NCBI RefSeq assembly: GCF_001544455.2
Contig: NZ_FCOC02000006.1
Location: 124,001 to 188,000, forward strand
Direction of reading: 5' to 3'
Length of the DNA: 64,000 bases
From: Caballeronia sordidicola
GTDB lineage: Bacteria > Pseudomonadota > Gammaproteobacteria > Burkholderiales > Burkholderiaceae
The notes below the pieces were generated by a model that worked only from the letters and a program-made list of their open reading frames with translations, was not told where the DNA came from and searched no databases. Below are positions 9,084 through 17,686 of this stretch, in pieces. A program made the position numbers and the translations under genes. Position 1 is the first letter of the stretch. Every line of letters starts with the position of its first letter.

Positions 9084-9956
9084 ATGAACGTCATCTTGCA
9101 GATCATTGTAAGCGGATGTGCCGTCGGAATGATCTATGCGGTCACCGCATTCGGTTACCAGCTTACATTCGCCACCTCCGGCACCATGAATTTCGCGCAG
9201 GGGCAGGCGCTTGCCGTCGGCGCATTGATGGGTCTCACGATCCTGCAGCATGTCGGCAACTACTGGCTGATGATTCCCATCGTGCTTGTGATGGGCGCGA
9301 TTGTCGGCGTGATCACCGAACGTATCAGCGTGCGCTCGGCTGTCGCGGCGAAAAGCGAAGGCTGGATCATGGCGACCATTGCGCTCGGCATCATCATGAC
9401 AAACATGGCTGAGAACATCTGGGGTACTGACGATCTTAAATTTCCATCGCCGCTGCCCGACACGCGTATCACAGTCTGGGGCGCAAGCATCCTGCCAATG
9501 GAACTGCTTGTGATCGCCGGCGCGCTCGCGCTGATGGCCGCGGTCGAGGTGTTCAACCGCAAGACCATCTATGGACGCGCGGTGATCGCCACCGCCAGTG
9601 ACGCCGATGCTGCCGGCCTGATGGGTATCAATACGCGTCTGGTGGTGACGTTTTCTTATGCACTCTCGTGCATGAGCGCGGCTTTCGCGGGCATCCTGAT
9701 TGCCCCGCTGACGGTTGCCGGCGCCGACATGGGGGCGACGCTCGGGCTCAAGGCGTTTGCTGTCGCCATCATCGGCGGGCTGACGTCGGGCATGGGGATC
9801 ATTGCGGGGGGCGTGATTCTGGGCGTCGCGGAGACATTCACCGGCTATTACGTATCGAGCGGCTATAAGGATGTGCCTGGCCTGCTGTTGCTGCTTGCTG
9901 CCCTGGCGATCAAGCCCGCCGGTCTGTTCGGCAGAACTTCAATCAAAAAGGTGTGA
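9084..9956 (+). CDS. LivH-type ABC transporter permease
   Basis: This 290-residue inner-membrane permease has about eight hydrophobic segments. It shows the LivH signatures GTMNFAQGQALAVGA near residues 33-47 and AIIGGLTSGMGIIAGG near the C-terminus. It pairs with the LivM half of the next gene. Its stop codon overlaps or nearly touches the start of that gene, so translation is probably coupled. Confidence 0.9.
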   Translation: MNVILQIIVSGCAVGMIYAVTAFGYQLTFATSGTMNFAQGQALAVGALMGLTILQHVGNYWLMIPIVLVMGAIVGVITERISVRSAVAAKSEGWIMATIALGIIMTNMAENIWGTDDLKFPSPLPDTRITVWGASILPMELLVIAGALALMAAVEVFNRKTIYGRAVIATASDADAAGLMGINTRLVVTFSYALSCMSAAFAGILIAPLTVAGADMGATLGLKAFAVAIIGGLTSGMGIIAGGVILGVAETFTGYYVSSGYKDVPGLLLLLAALAIKPAGLFGRTSIKKV

Positions 9957-9958
9957 AC

Positions 9959-11947
9959 ATGGGGCAATCGAAGAAGCTTGCATCATGGCTCATGATAGTC
10001 GGCCTGGCGGCATTCCCGCTAATTAGCCAGAACCCGTATTACACCCATTTGCTCGTGATCATCGGTATCTACTGCGTCGTGGTCTTCGGGCTGGATATCG
10101 TGGTTGGGTACACCGGGGAAGTGTCGCTCGGGCATGCCGGTCTTTTTGGCATCGGTGCATACGCCACAGGCATCCTGCTTGCCACAGCGGGGCTGCCCTT
10201 CTGGATAGCGATTCCCTGCGCTATCGCCATAACTGCTTTTTCCGGCGCCATCCTCGCGGTGCCGGCATTGCGGTTGACCGGTCCGTATCTCGCGATGGTG
10301 ACGCTGGCGTTCGGAACCATTGTCCAGATCCTGCTCAATGAAATGGATTTCCTGACAAACGGCGCGCAAGGTCTTGCGATCAGCAAGCCTGTGGTCCTCG
10401 GTCATCTGGTGAGCGCCACCGACTTCTACTACGTGGTGCTGGCCGTTGCCGCACTTGCAATGCTGGTCGTGTCGCGGATCATGTCGTCTCACTATGGCCG
10501 CGCGTTCCTCGCGTTGCGCGGCAGCCCGGTCGCGGCGGACTGCATGGGCGTGTCGGTCTACCGCTACAAGGTGATCGCGTTCGTGATCAGCGCCGCGTTC
10601 GCCGGACTGGCTGGTTCGCTGTATGGATTGTCCGAGGAATACATTGCCCCGAATACCTTTTCCATGGAGCTCTCCACGCTGTTCCTGCTCGCCGTCACGC
10701 TGGGCGGAAAACGCTCGCGCGTGGGCACGGTGATCGGTGCGTCGACCATTGTGATCCTGCCGAATCTGCTGTCCGATATCGTCTTGTTCCGCGCCCTGAC
10801 TGTTGTGATCGCGGTCGTGGTTGCCGTGCTTGCAGTGCATGTCTATCGCAGCAAACGCGCCACTATGCGCGCGCTTCTCGCGCCGGTCGTCACGGTGGCT
10901 GCTTTCGTCTGCTTTGCGTTCACCGTCAGCGACATCGTCAGCCAGCGCCTGACCATCTTCGGGTTGATTATTCTGGGCGTGGTGTATTACCTGCCCGAAG
11001 GCGTGGCAGGTTACTTCAGGGTGCTTACACGCAACTGGAGTGCGGCCAGGGCGCTGCGGACCGCAACCCCGGATAGCCGCCCGCCACATGAGGTGCCGCA
11101 AGAAGAGCTGTGGGGAAACGCGGCGCTGCGCCTGGCTTCGCCAGCGGAGTGCCTGCTCGACTTATCGGGCGTCGTGATGCAGTTTGGCGGCCTGCGCGCG
11201 CTCAACGACATCTCTCTCAAGGTGATGCGCGGCACCGTGCATGGACTGATCGGGCCCAATGGCTCGGGCAAGAGCACGATGATGAACGTGCTCACCGGCG
11301 TGTACGCCGCGACCGGCGGCAACATCGACTTCAATGGTGAACGCTCGAACGGGCTGACGCCTTCAAGGATTGCACGCAAAGGCATTGCACGCACGTTCCA
11401 GAACGTTCAGTTGTTCGGGGAAATGAGCACGCTCGAGAACGTGCTGGTCGGACTGCACCAGACCTTTCATGCCAATCTGCTCGACGTGATATTCCGCACG
11501 CCTCGTTTTCGCCGGGAAGAGCAGGCGGCACGTGTGCGCGCCGCGGCGTTGCTTGGTTTTGTCGGCATGCACGATCTTGCGGCCGAGCAGGCGCGCAACC
11601 TTCCGTACGGTAAGCAGCGCCTGCTCGAGATAGCGCGGGCGCTGGGTACGTCGCCGTCCTTGCTGCTCCTCGATGAACCCGCCGCTGGCCTGCGGCCCGC
11701 CGACTTGCCGGAACTGCGGCAGATGATCGAGAAGATTCGCGGACACGGCATTACCGTGATCCTGATCGAGCATCACATGGACCTGGTCATGGCGATTTGC
11801 GACCGTGTCTCGGTACTCGATTTCGGACAGAAGATTGCCGAGGGTGCGCCCGCCGATATTTCCCGCGACCGCCGCGTGATTGAAGCGTATCTCGGCGCAC
11901 CGGCCGTTGCGCCGGGTGCGGCCATCGCTACCCCGACTGTGGCCTAG
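9959..11947 (+). CDS. Fused LivM permease - LivG ATPase of a Liv-type ABC importer
   Basis: This 662-residue protein fuses two importer subunits. Residues about 1-335 are a LivM permease (GYTGEVSLGHAGLFGIGAYA, TGPYLAMVTLAFG). A linker of about 60 residues follows, then a LivG ATPase from about residue 399. The Walker A is GPNGSGKST, the signature is the LivG form LPYGKQRLLEIARA, and the Walker B is LLLLDEPAAGL. The ATG at 9959 has AAGG at suitable spacing; a GTG at 9953 overlaps the previous stop and is the alternative. LivM and LivG are usually separate proteins, though fused versions occur. Confidence 0.88.
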   Translation: MGQSKKLASWLMIVGLAAFPLISQNPYYTHLLVIIGIYCVVVFGLDIVVGYTGEVSLGHAGLFGIGAYATGILLATAGLPFWIAIPCAIAITAFSGAILAVPALRLTGPYLAMVTLAFGTIVQILLNEMDFLTNGAQGLAISKPVVLGHLVSATDFYYVVLAVAALAMLVVSRIMSSHYGRAFLALRGSPVAADCMGVSVYRYKVIAFVISAAFAGLAGSLYGLSEEYIAPNTFSMELSTLFLLAVTLGGKRSRVGTVIGASTIVILPNLLSDIVLFRALTVVIAVVVAVLAVHVYRSKRATMRALLAPVVTVAAFVCFAFTVSDIVSQRLTIFGLIILGVVYYLPEGVAGYFRVLTRNWSAARALRTATPDSRPPHEVPQEELWGNAALRLASPAECLLDLSGVVMQFGGLRALNDISLKVMRGTVHGLIGPNGSGKSTMMNVLTGVYAATGGNIDFNGERSNGLTPSRIARKGIARTFQNVQLFGEMSTLENVLVGLHQTFHANLLDVIFRTPRFRREEQAARVRAAALLGFVGMHDLAAEQARNLPYGKQRLLEIARALGTSPSLLLLDEPAAGLRPADLPELRQMIEKIRGHGITVILIEHHMDLVMAICDRVSVLDFGQKIAEGAPADISRDRRVIEAYLGAPAVAPGAAIATPTVA

Positions 11948-11960
11948 GAGACGCGCAATC

Positions 11961-12683
11961 ATGCTCAGGATCGATTCCATACACGCAGGTTACGGCACCA
12001 CCGAAGTGCTGCATGGGGTCTCGCTCGAAGTCGCCAAGGGCCGCGTGGTCAGCCTGATCGGCTCGAATGGCGCGGGCAAGACTACGACCATGCGTGTGAT
12101 CTCCGGCATGTTGCGCGCCCGTGCGGGCATTGTGATGCTCAACGGGCAGGACATCACGCAATTCGAGTCCTTCAAGGTCGCACGGCTCGGGCTCGCGCAC
12201 AGTCCCGAAGGGCGCCATGTGTTTCCCACTCTGTCGGTCAGGGATAACCTCGAACTGGGCGCGTTCGCGCGGTTCGTCGGCAAGCGCAGGAAGGGCGACA
12301 TCAAAAGTGACCTCGAACGCGCCATGGACCTCTTTCCCATCCTGAGGAAACGCGCGACGCAGCAAGCGGGAACCTTGTCTGGCGGCGAGCAGCAAATGCT
12401 TGCGATGGCGCGCGCCATCATGCTCGACCCGGAAGTGGTGCTGCTTGATGAACCATCGATGGGCCTCGCCCCCCTGCTCGTGGACGAAGTGTTCAGGACA
12501 ATCGAGCGTCTTAAGCAAGATGGCGTGACGATGCTTGTCGTCGAGCAGTTCGCGGCGGCTGCGCTGCAGGTGAGCGATTACGGATATGTGCTCGAGAACG
12601 GCAAGGTTGCGATTGAAGGACCGGCCGTCACCTTGCGCGACAACAAGGCGGTGCAGGCCGCGTATCTGGGCGGCATGCATTGA
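11961..12683 (+). CDS. LivF-type ABC transporter ATPase
   Basis: This 240-residue ATPase has Walker A GSNGAGKTT, signature LSGGEQQMLAMARA and Walker B VVLLDEPSMGLAP, all in the LivF form. AGGAG lies 11 nt before the ATG at 11961; the longer frame starting at 11880 overlaps the LivMG gene and has no family similarity. It would dimerise with the LivG half of the preceding protein to energise uptake. Confidence 0.9.
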   Translation: MLRIDSIHAGYGTTEVLHGVSLEVAKGRVVSLIGSNGAGKTTTMRVISGMLRARAGIVMLNGQDITQFESFKVARLGLAHSPEGRHVFPTLSVRDNLELGAFARFVGKRRKGDIKSDLERAMDLFPILRKRATQQAGTLSGGEQQMLAMARAIMLDPEVVLLDEPSMGLAPLLVDEVFRTIERLKQDGVTMLVVEQFAAAALQVSDYGYVLENGKVAIEGPAVTLRDNKAVQAAYLGGMH

Positions 12684-12734
12684 AGCCAGACCAACGGATC
12701 AAACCACGCATGCGAATGCGATCAAGGAGCAGAC

Positions 12735-13520
12735 GTGAACCAGCATCAGTTGCACGAAGCCGCCAGCACGCTTTTGAAAAATGCCCGCGACCGCACGCGG
12801 CTTGTCGCGCTACCCGAGAGCTGCAGGCCCGCGAGCCGCGCTGACGCGTACGCGGTTCAGGCGGAGGCCGCGCGCCTGTCCGGGCGACTCGTGGCCGGGT
12901 GGAAGATCGCCGCGACAAGCAAGGCGGGACAGGAGCATATCGGCGTGGATGGACCCATCGCTGCGCGGCTTTTATCCGAGCATGTGATCGCTGGCGGACT
13001 GACCGTGCCGATGAAAACAAACGTGATGAACGTCGCCGAAGCGGAGTTTGCCTTTCGCATGAAGTCCGCGCTGCCGCCCCGAGGCCGGCCGTATGAGACA
13101 GGCGAAGTCATGGATGCGGTCGATACGCTTCACCTCGCGATCGAAGTGCCTGATTCCCGTTACGAGGACTTCGCGCGAGTCGGTGCGCCCCAACTGATCG
13201 CCGATGCCGCGTGTGCGCTGTGGCTTGTCGTCAGTCCCGCGGTTGCAGAGGGTTGGCGTAGCGCCGATCTCGTGTCGCACAAGGTCGCGGCATATCGCAA
13301 CGGCTTGCTTGCGGGCGAGGGCAGTGGCGCGAATGTGCTGGGCGACCCGTGCATTGCGATTACGTGGCTTGCCAATGAATTGAACAGCGTTGGCGAGTGC
13401 TTGCAGCCCGGACAGCTCGTCACTACGGGGGCGTGTGTGGCACCCATGGCAGTCGCGCCGGGTGACACGATGAACGTCGATTTCGGCGCATTCGGCTCGG
13501 TCGAGGTGTCGTTTTCATAG
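12735..13520 (+). CDS. 2-oxopent-4-enoate hydratase / fumarylacetoacetase-fold family enzyme
   Basis: This 261-residue protein resembles the 2-keto-4-pentenoate hydratase family (MhpD, HpaH), which adds water to 2-oxo-alkenoates formed in meta-cleavage pathways. It shows AGWKIAATS, the metal-ligand region AEAEFAFRM and LAIEVPDSRY. It starts with GTG preceded by AAGGAG. It lies between the importer and the MFS gene. If the operon degrades an aromatic or unsaturated diacid, this enzyme handles a late unsaturated keto acid. The substrate is not determined. Confidence 0.75.
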   Translation: MNQHQLHEAASTLLKNARDRTRLVALPESCRPASRADAYAVQAEAARLSGRLVAGWKIAATSKAGQEHIGVDGPIAARLLSEHVIAGGLTVPMKTNVMNVAEAEFAFRMKSALPPRGRPYETGEVMDAVDTLHLAIEVPDSRYEDFARVGAPQLIADAACALWLVVSPAVAEGWRSADLVSHKVAAYRNGLLAGEGSGANVLGDPCIAITWLANELNSVGECLQPGQLVTTGACVAPMAVAPGDTMNVDFGAFGSVEVSFS

Positions 13521-13584
13521 ATACACGGCGTCACGGTCAATGCCAGGCCTGCACGAGATAGGTGACTTAACAGGAGACAAAGCC

Positions 13585-15240
13585 ATGGACCTCAGTCTTA
13601 CGGAAAGCCGTGCGCGGCTATCGGGCAAGGATAAACGGGCGATTGCCGGCGCGGTGGCCGGCACGGTGTTCGAGTGGTACGACTTCGTGCTGTATGGTTC
13701 GCTCGCGGATGTCATCGCGGCGAATTTCTTTACCGGTATAGAACCGGGCACCGCCTTCATCTTCGCGTTGATGACGTTTTCGGTCGGGTTCGTCGTGCGG
13801 CCTCTCGGCGCTGTGATCTTTGGGCGTCTCGGCGACATGATAGGGCGCAAGAAGACTTTCATGACCACGGTCATGCTGATGGGACTGGCGACTTGCGCCG
13901 TTGCGCTTACGCCCGGCTATGCAACCATTGGCGTGGCTGCGCCGATCATCCTCGTGCTCTCGCGCATCCTGCAGGGTTTTGCGGTAGGCGGGGAGTTTGG
14001 TGGCGCGGCGACTTACGTGGCCGAACATTCGCCGCAGAATCGCAGAGGCCGCAATACGTCCCTGATCCAGGCGACGGCTTCAACCGGCTTGCTCGGCGCG
14101 CTGATCATCACCATTGCCACACGTATTCTCACAGGACCTGACTTCGCGGTCTGGGGCTGGCGCATACCGTTTTCGATATCCATCATTTTGCTGATCGTGT
14201 CGCTCGCGCTGCGCAGGAAGATGGACGAATCGCCCGCATTCGAGCGGGCCCGCGCGGCAGGCGTGCTGTCAAAATCGCCGGTGCGCGATTCGTTGCGCGG
14301 GAAGAATCTGGCCAAGGTCATGGTGGCGCTGTTCGGGATCTGCGGCGGCATGACGGTCGTGTGGTACGTGGTTGTGATCTATCCACTGTTCTTTCTCACG
14401 CGCGTATTGAAAGTCGATGCCAACGTGTCGAACCTGCTGGTTGCCATCGCCATGCTGGCCGCAATCCCCATGCTGTATGGCTGTGGTGCATTGTCCGACC
14501 GCTTTGGGCGCAAGCCCGTTTTGTTGATCGGATATCTGCTCGCCGCGGTGACCATCTTTCCCGCGTTCCGCGCAATCACGCACTACGCCAATCCCGCACT
14601 CGAACAGGCGCAGACCAAGAATCCCGCCGTGGTTCACGCCGACCTGCGTGCGTGCGCTTTCATGTTCGACCCGGCAGGCGTGCGTAATTTCAGCAATCCC
14701 TGCGATATCGCGAAGAAAACGTTGAGCGCCGCCTCGGTCAACTATTCGGTCGTCGGCGGCGGCTCTGGCGAGCCGGTCACGGTCACGATAGGCGACGACG
14801 TGATTCGTGGATTCGACGCCACCAGTCTTGACGCCGCCGGGCTGAAGGCGAAGGCGGGCGACTTTAGCCAGGCGCTCTCCGCGGCGCTGGTGAAGGCGGG
14901 GTATCCGCCAAAGGCTGCTCCCGATCAGTTCCACTTCGGCGCCGTCTTGCTGCTGATGTTGTTCCTGGTCTTCGTCATGAGCCTGACCTACGCGCCCATT
15001 GCCGCCATCCTGGTCGAGATGTTCCCGACAGAGTTGCGATACACATCGATGTCCATTCCGTTTCACGTAGCGAGCGGATGGATTGGCGGGCTGCTTCCCG
15101 CGCTGTCGTTTGCCATTGCCGCCGCGCAGGGGAATATCTACGCGGGTCTGTGGTATCCGATGTTTTGGGTCGGGCTGGCGCTGGTGGTCACCGCATTTGC
15201 GTATCGCGAGTCGCGAGCGGTCAATATCTTTAGATCGTAG
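13585..15240 (+). CDS. MFS metabolite:proton symporter with a large extramembrane insertion
   Basis: This 551-residue transporter belongs to the sugar/metabolite symporter branch of MFS (KgtP/ProP-like). It has GTVFEWYDFVLYG in TM1, GRLGDMIGRKK between TM2 and TM3, and GFAVGGEFGGAATYVAE in TM5. It is about 100 residues longer than typical. The extra length is a hydrophilic block of about 115 residues (about 334-450) between predicted TM8 and TM9. AGGAG precedes the ATG at 13585. It is the last gene of the operon and is probably a second importer for the same acid. Confidence 0.87.
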   Translation: MDLSLTESRARLSGKDKRAIAGAVAGTVFEWYDFVLYGSLADVIAANFFTGIEPGTAFIFALMTFSVGFVVRPLGAVIFGRLGDMIGRKKTFMTTVMLMGLATCAVALTPGYATIGVAAPIILVLSRILQGFAVGGEFGGAATYVAEHSPQNRRGRNTSLIQATASTGLLGALIITIATRILTGPDFAVWGWRIPFSISIILLIVSLALRRKMDESPAFERARAAGVLSKSPVRDSLRGKNLAKVMVALFGICGGMTVVWYVVVIYPLFFLTRVLKVDANVSNLLVAIAMLAAIPMLYGCGALSDRFGRKPVLLIGYLLAAVTIFPAFRAITHYANPALEQAQTKNPAVVHADLRACAFMFDPAGVRNFSNPCDIAKKTLSAASVNYSVVGGGSGEPVTVTIGDDVIRGFDATSLDAAGLKAKAGDFSQALSAALVKAGYPPKAAPDQFHFGAVLLLMLFLVFVMSLTYAPIAAILVEMFPTELRYTSMSIPFHVASGWIGGLLPALSFAIAAAQGNIYAGLWYPMFWVGLALVVTAFAYRESRAVNIFRS

Positions 15241-15550
15241 AGTGCGTCGTCGGACCGGGCCAACAGTATGAGGTGCCGTGTTTGTTCGAATACGACACCG
15301 TGTCGCGACGCTCGCTTGGGGCAAGGTGGGCGCGGGAGGTCGCGCCTGAAGATGCACTTTGTTTGGTGCGCGGTCCCGACCGGCGTTTGGGGCCGCCATC
15401 AATTCGGCACGGGTTCAATCGGGCACGATGCGGACGTGATCGGCCAGCGGGATTTGCTTGGCTTCTGGGCGCCTTGGCGGCTGGAGCGCAACGGGTCATA
15501 GCGATAAACACGTTTCAGAGCAAACATGCATTGGCTGGCGCACGCCTAAA
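15241..15550. other. Intergenic stretch between convergent MFS and tctA genes
   Basis: About 310 nt separate the two convergent genes. A 100-codon frame at 15273-15575 is open but its product (MPCLFEYDTVSRRS...) matches nothing I know, has no ribosome-binding site and reads into the end of tctA. I see no clear terminator and call no gene here. Confidence 0.4.
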
Positions 15551-17158
15551 TTACTTGGGCTCCGTGCGCGAGTGATCGACGGGAATTTTTCGCGTCTGTG
15601 TTAATGCCACACCACCTTCTCCTGCGATACCGTGTCCGCCATCGTCAATACGCCTCTGCTCGCGATTGCGCATGCTTTTATGCACGGCAAAGTACAACTG
15701 CAGCAAAATTAGAATGGCCGATGCAGCCATGAATACCGCGCTGATCGGGTGCTCGAAAAACACGCCCAGGCGGCCGTCCGACAGAAGCAGCGAGCGGCGG
15801 AAGTTTTCCTCGACGAGCGGTCCGAGTACGAAGCCAAGCAGGATCGGCGCAACCGGAAAGTCGAGCGTAAGAAAGATTGCGCCGATCACGCCGAACACCA
15901 GCACTTCGCCCACCTGGAAGAGGCTGTTGTTGGTGCTATAGACACCGACCGCGATAAAAAAGAGCGCGGACGGAAACAGATACCGGTAAGGCACTTTCAG
16001 GAATTTCACCCAGATGCCGATGAGCGGCACGTTCAGCACGACCAGCAGAATGTTACCGACCCAGAAGCTCGCTATCAGCCCCCAGAACAGGTCCGCATGC
16101 TCGGTGATCAATTGCGGTCCTGGCTGAATGCCCTGGATCAGCAGGGCGCCGAGTATCAGCGCCATCACCGGGTCGCCCGGAATGCCGAGACTCATAGTCG
16201 GAATGAAGTCGACCTGGGTTTTGGAGTGCGAGGCGGCTTCGGGCGCTGCGACACCAGCGATCTCGCCTGAGCCGAAACGCTCTGGATGTCTCGCTATCTT
16301 CTTTTCCACCGCATAAGCCAGGAACGTCGTAATGGTCGGTCCGGTACCTGGCATCGCGCCGAACAGCGTTCCCATCAGCGTGCCGCGCAGCATCGGAAAA
16401 AATGCCTGGCGAAGCTCGTTGCGGCTAGGCCGCATATCGCGTATTCGAAGCTTGATGCCGGTGCCCACCGCATGCATGTGATTGACGTTGGCGAGGAACT
16501 CTGCCACGCCGAACAGCCCAAGCGCCAGCGCCACCAGTTCGATACCGTCCGAAAGCTGATAGACACCGAACGTGTAGCGCATCGTGCCGCTGTTCACGTC
16601 GGTGCCCACCACGCCCAGCATCAGGCCGAATAGCGTCATCGCGACGCCCTTCAATGGCGAGCTTCGCGACATCGTGCCGCCCGCAAGCAGTCCGAGCAGC
16701 ATGATCGAGAACAGCTCGGCCGGGCCGAACTTGAATGCCATGCGCACCAGCAGCGGTGACGCAAACACCATTACGGTAATACCGAACGAGGCGGCGAAGA
16801 ACGACGAGATCATGGTGATGCCGAGCGCCGTGCCACCTTTGCCCTTCTGTGTAAGTGGATAGCCGTCGAGACAGGTCACCGCATGCGGGGGATGGCAGGG
16901 CAGGTTCAGGAGAATCGCGCCGATTGCGCCGCCGTATTGCGAACCGTAGAAGATGCCGGCCAGCATCAAAATGGCGGCAACCGGCGGCATCGTATAGGTC
17001 AGCGGCAGCAGGATCGAGATTGCCGATAGCGGTCCCATGCCAGGCAGCACGCCTATCAGATTGCCGATGAGCACGCCGAAGAACGACCACATCAGATTGT
17101 GCAGTTCGAGCGCGACGCCGAAGCCGTGCCAGAGATCGACCAGAGATTGTCCAATCAT
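15551..17158 (-). CDS. tctA: Tripartite tricarboxylate transporter, large membrane subunit TctA
   Basis: This 535-residue TctA protein is the large, roughly 12-helix permease of a TTT transporter. It has IGVLPGMGPLSAISILLPLTY and ALILGALLIQGIQPGPQL. The conserved loop that normally reads like LNIPGESSSVVTTLDGYP appears here as LNLPCHPPHAVTCLDGYPL, so the small-residue/Gly-Ser part is replaced by Cys, His and Pro. It starts 3 nt after the tctB stop, indicating coupled translation. The periplasmic receptor of the system is probably the Bug protein encoded at 24449, in the opposite operon. Confidence 0.9.
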   Translation of the reverse strand: MIGQSLVDLWHGFGVALELHNLMWSFFGVLIGNLIGVLPGMGPLSAISILLPLTYTMPPVAAILMLAGIFYGSQYGGAIGAILLNLPCHPPHAVTCLDGYPLTQKGKGGTALGITMISSFFAASFGITVMVFASPLLVRMAFKFGPAELFSIMLLGLLAGGTMSRSSPLKGVAMTLFGLMLGVVGTDVNSGTMRYTFGVYQLSDGIELVALALGLFGVAEFLANVNHMHAVGTGIKLRIRDMRPSRNELRQAFFPMLRGTLMGTLFGAMPGTGPTITTFLAYAVEKKIARHPERFGSGEIAGVAAPEAASHSKTQVDFIPTMSLGIPGDPVMALILGALLIQGIQPGPQLITEHADLFWGLIASFWVGNILLVVLNVPLIGIWVKFLKVPYRYLFPSALFFIAVGVYSTNNSLFQVGEVLVFGVIGAIFLTLDFPVAPILLGFVLGPLVEENFRRSLLLSDGRLGVFFEHPISAVFMAASAILILLQLYFAVHKSMRNREQRRIDDGGHGIAGEGGVALTQTRKIPVDHSRTEPK

Positions 17159-17161
17159 GAC

Positions 17162-17638
17162 TTAACCCCAGGAAAACAACGGGAATTGCAGTTTCAGCGC
17201 CCAGCGGAACACCACGGCGCTGATCACGACCATTGCAAGGGCGAGCATTGCAGCCCGTTTAGGATCATTGGTGCGATCACCGAGCGCAGAGATGAAAACG
17301 AGCGCGAAGGTCGCGGGCGCGAGCCCGCCATACTCGCCAATGCCGACGAACGCCGCGATGCCGCCGAGAATGCAGGCCCACGCACCCCATTCGGGTTGAC
17401 GGGCAGGAGATTCGGTGCTGGTCGCGGCGCGCCGCGCTGACAGCCGGGCCGAAATGACGATGCCGAGTCCCACCAGCGCCATCAGCAAGCCGAGTGCGAC
17501 CGGGAAAAATCCCGGGCCCATGTTGTTCAGCGTGCCGACGTCGTAGGTCGCGCCTTCCACTAGCGCGCCCGCACCGATCAGCAGCATTAGCGTGCCGCCA
17601 AGATAGTCCCGGCGGACCTGGGTCAACTGCAAGGGCAT
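17162..17638 (-). CDS. tctB: Tripartite tricarboxylate transporter, small membrane subunit TctB
   Basis: This 158-residue protein has four hydrophobic segments and the TctB-typical NMGPGFFPVALGLLMALVGLGI. AGGAGA precedes the start. It sits directly upstream of tctA, the standard order, and 48 nt after the MFS gene. Confidence 0.88.
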   Translation of the reverse strand: MPLQLTQVRRDYLGGTLMLLIGAGALVEGATYDVGTLNNMGPGFFPVALGLLMALVGLGIVISARLSARRAATSTESPARQPEWGAWACILGGIAAFVGIGEYGGLAPATFALVFISALGDRTNDPKRAAMLALAMVVISAVVFRWALKLQFPLFSWG

Positions 17639-17686
17639 GACTGTCTCCTGTGTATCTCGCGCAGCTCTGCGGCCGGGCGTGAAGCG

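Noticed and set aside
10019..11101. A 360-codon minus-strand frame opposite livM.
   Set aside because: The product is His/Gln/Arg-rich with no domain, lying antisense to a clear permease gene.
15273..15575. A 100-codon plus-strand frame in the gap before tctA.
   Set aside because: It has no ribosome-binding site, matches no family I know, and runs into the 3' end of the convergent tctA gene.
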